Source: Serinicoccus sediminis
Lineage (GTDB): Bacteria > Actinomycetota > Actinomycetes > Actinomycetales > Dermatophilaceae
Direction: 5' to 3'
Length of the DNA: 52,459 bases
Assembly: GCF_004153545.1 (NCBI RefSeq)
Contig: NZ_SDVA01000021.1
Coordinates: 1-52,459, forward strand
Every line of letters begins with the position of its first letter. Positions within the stretch are counted from its first letter, which is position 1. Of the stretch, positions 51,189-52,459 are shown in pieces. A program made the position numbers and the translations under genes. The notes under the pieces were generated by a model, which saw nothing but the letters and a program-made list of their open reading frames with translations, ran no database searches and was not told the origin of the DNA.

Positions 51189-52343
51189 ATGGTGCCAGTG
51201 ACGCGCGTGCTCCCCACCGAGGAGGCCCGCGACCTCCTGGCGCTGGTCCGCGAGATCGCCGACGAGCAGCTGCTCCCCCACGTCGACGAGGCCGAGGCGG
51301 CCGCCCGGTTCCCCCGCGAGGTCTTCGCCATGCTCGGCCAGACCGGTCTGATGTCGCTGCCCTTCCCCGAGGCCTTCGGCGGCGGCGCCCAGCCCTACGA
51401 GGTCTACCTCCAGGCCGTCGAGGAGATCGCCCGCGGGTGGATGTCGGTCGCGGTCGGTGTCTCCGTCCACTCCCTCACCGCCTCCCCCCTGACCACTTTC
51501 GGCACCCCCGAGCAGCAGCAGGAGTGGCTGCACGGGATGCTCTCGGGCGACCAGCTCGGGGCCTACTGCCTCTCCGAGCCGCACGCCGGCTCCGACGTCG
51601 CCTCCCTCCGCACCCGGGCGGTGCGCGACGGCGACGACTACGTCATCACCGGGACCAAGTCCTGGATCAGCCACGCCGGGCACGCGGACTACTACACCCT
51701 CTTCGCGCGCACCTCCGACGACGGCGGCCGCGGGCTGTCCTGCTTCCACGTGCCCGCCGACGCCGAGGGCCTCGTCGTCGCCGAGCCGGAGCGCAAGATG
51801 GGCCTGCACTGCGACACGGTCGCCGAGGTCGTCTTCGACGGCGTCCGGCTGCCGGCCCGCCACCGCATCGGCGCCGAGGGTGAGGGTATGCCGATCGCGC
51901 TCGCCGCCCTGGACGCCGGGCGCCTCGGCATCGCCGCCTGCGCCGTGGGCCTCGCGCAGCGGGCCCTCGAGGTCGCCACCGCCTACGCCGCCGAGCGCGA
52001 GCAGTTCGGCCGGCCCATCGCCGGCAACCAGGGGCTCGCCTTCCTGCTGGCCGACATGGCGGCAGCGGTCGGCTCGGCACGAGCGACCTACCTGCACGCC
52101 GCGCGGCTCAAGGACGCCGGGCAGCCGCACGGGCAGGAGGCCTCGGTCGCCAAGCTCGTCGCCACCGACGCCGCCATGAGGGTGACCACCGACGCCGTCC
52201 AGGTGCTCGGGGGCTACGGCTACACCACGGACTTCCCGGTCGAGCGCCTCATGCGCGAGGCCAAGGTGACCCAGATCTTCGAGGGCACCAACCAGATCCA
52301 GCGCCTGGTGATCTCTCGTCACCTGCTGGCCGCCCGCACCTGA
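51189..52343 (+). CDS. Acyl-CoA dehydrogenase
   Basis: 384 residues, full length, FAD-dependent. AYCLSEPHAGSDVASL (near 117-132) and the FAD contacts TKSWISHAGHADYY are family signatures. DAVQVLGGYGYTTDFPVERLMREAKV precedes the catalytic-base segment IFEGTNQIQRLVI (Glu near 364). It oxidises an acyl-CoA to the enoyl-CoA in fatty-acid or branched-chain amino-acid breakdown; chain-length or branching preference is not evident. The start at 51189 was chosen over the longer frame because of the TATCGT box 7 nt upstream and because the upstream frame is family B repeat sequence. It is the last gene before the low-complexity contig end. Confidence 0.92.
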   Translation: MVPVTRVLPTEEARDLLALVREIADEQLLPHVDEAEAAARFPREVFAMLGQTGLMSLPFPEAFGGGAQPYEVYLQAVEEIARGWMSVAVGVSVHSLTASPLTTFGTPEQQQEWLHGMLSGDQLGAYCLSEPHAGSDVASLRTRAVRDGDDYVITGTKSWISHAGHADYYTLFARTSDDGGRGLSCFHVPADAEGLVVAEPERKMGLHCDTVAEVVFDGVRLPARHRIGAEGEGMPIALAALDAGRLGIAACAVGLAQRALEVATAYAAEREQFGRPIAGNQGLAFLLADMAAAVGSARATYLHAARLKDAGQPHGQEASVAKLVATDAAMRVTTDAVQVLGGYGYTTDFPVERLMREAKVTQIFEGTNQIQRLVISRHLLAART

Positions 52344-52359
52344 ACCGCCGACCAGGCCG

Positions 52360-52459
<100 letters not shown>

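Overview
This window is chromosomal DNA from a very high-G+C Gram-positive bacterium, almost certainly an actinobacterium. Supporting signs are strong GC3 bias, a WXG100 protein, a DUF3263 protein, an Rv0862c-type helicase-associated protein, menaquinone synthesis (MenD), a HelR-type ATPase, and many leaderless start sites (TANNNT followed 6-8 nt later by ATG/GTG). The gene content and style would fit the Intrasporangiaceae/Ornithinimicrobiaceae group, but that placement is inference. I see no phage, insertion sequence, tRNA, rRNA or CRISPR. The right end (52360-52459) is an almost pure C run and looks like a contig-end artefact.

Layout. 1-12 kb: 5' part of menD (leftward), an FGGY sugar kinase, a helicase-associated protein and an acyltransferase-3/SGNH protein in an overlapping rightward chain, an M13 metallopeptidase and a Nudix hydrolase (leftward), then an ABC exporter pair. 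12-17 kb: HMG-CoA lyase, then a complete leftward riboflavin operon ribD-ribE-ribBA-ribH with overlapping genes behind an FMN riboswitch. 17-24.5 kb: an XPB-type helicase, a two-component system followed by an HtrA protease (same order as mycobacterial mprA-mprB-pepD), and an ABC-F ATPase. 24.6-27 kb: a two-gene sulfolipid (SQDG) set, UDP-sulfoquinovose synthase plus an SqdX-like glycosyltransferase. 27-34 kb: a non-canonical Nramp-like transporter, a thiamine-binding-type small protein, HelR, and a GT2/GT-C glycosylation pair. 34-41 kb: a DoxX-like protein, a phosphotransferase, an HD hydrolase, a DUF4031-Nudix fusion, a WXG100 protein, a solitary groEL under two CIRCE operators, and an MBL-fold hydrolase. 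41-47.7 kb: a universal stress protein coupled to a sodium/solute symporter, formate-THF ligase, DUF3263, uracil-DNA glycosylase, an SGNH esterase and an HpcH/HpaI aldolase. 47.8-52.3 kb: a molybdate cluster (HTH-TOBE protein, modA, modB, modC) and an acyl-CoA dehydrogenase.

The most unusual material is non-coding. Three families of short tandem repeats occupy intergenic gaps: family A (31-33 bp unit, four loci), family B (exactly 22 bp unit, two loci, one changing orientation midway) and family C (51 bp, two units). The arrays start just after stop codons and/or stop just short of core promoters. Independently, the 8-mer GGTATGCC and its complement occur 32 times by my hand count, on both strands and in genes and gaps, far above what base composition predicts. 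A 22-bp motif matching at 16 positions lies upstream of both the response regulator and the HtrA protease and is a candidate operator of that two-component system.
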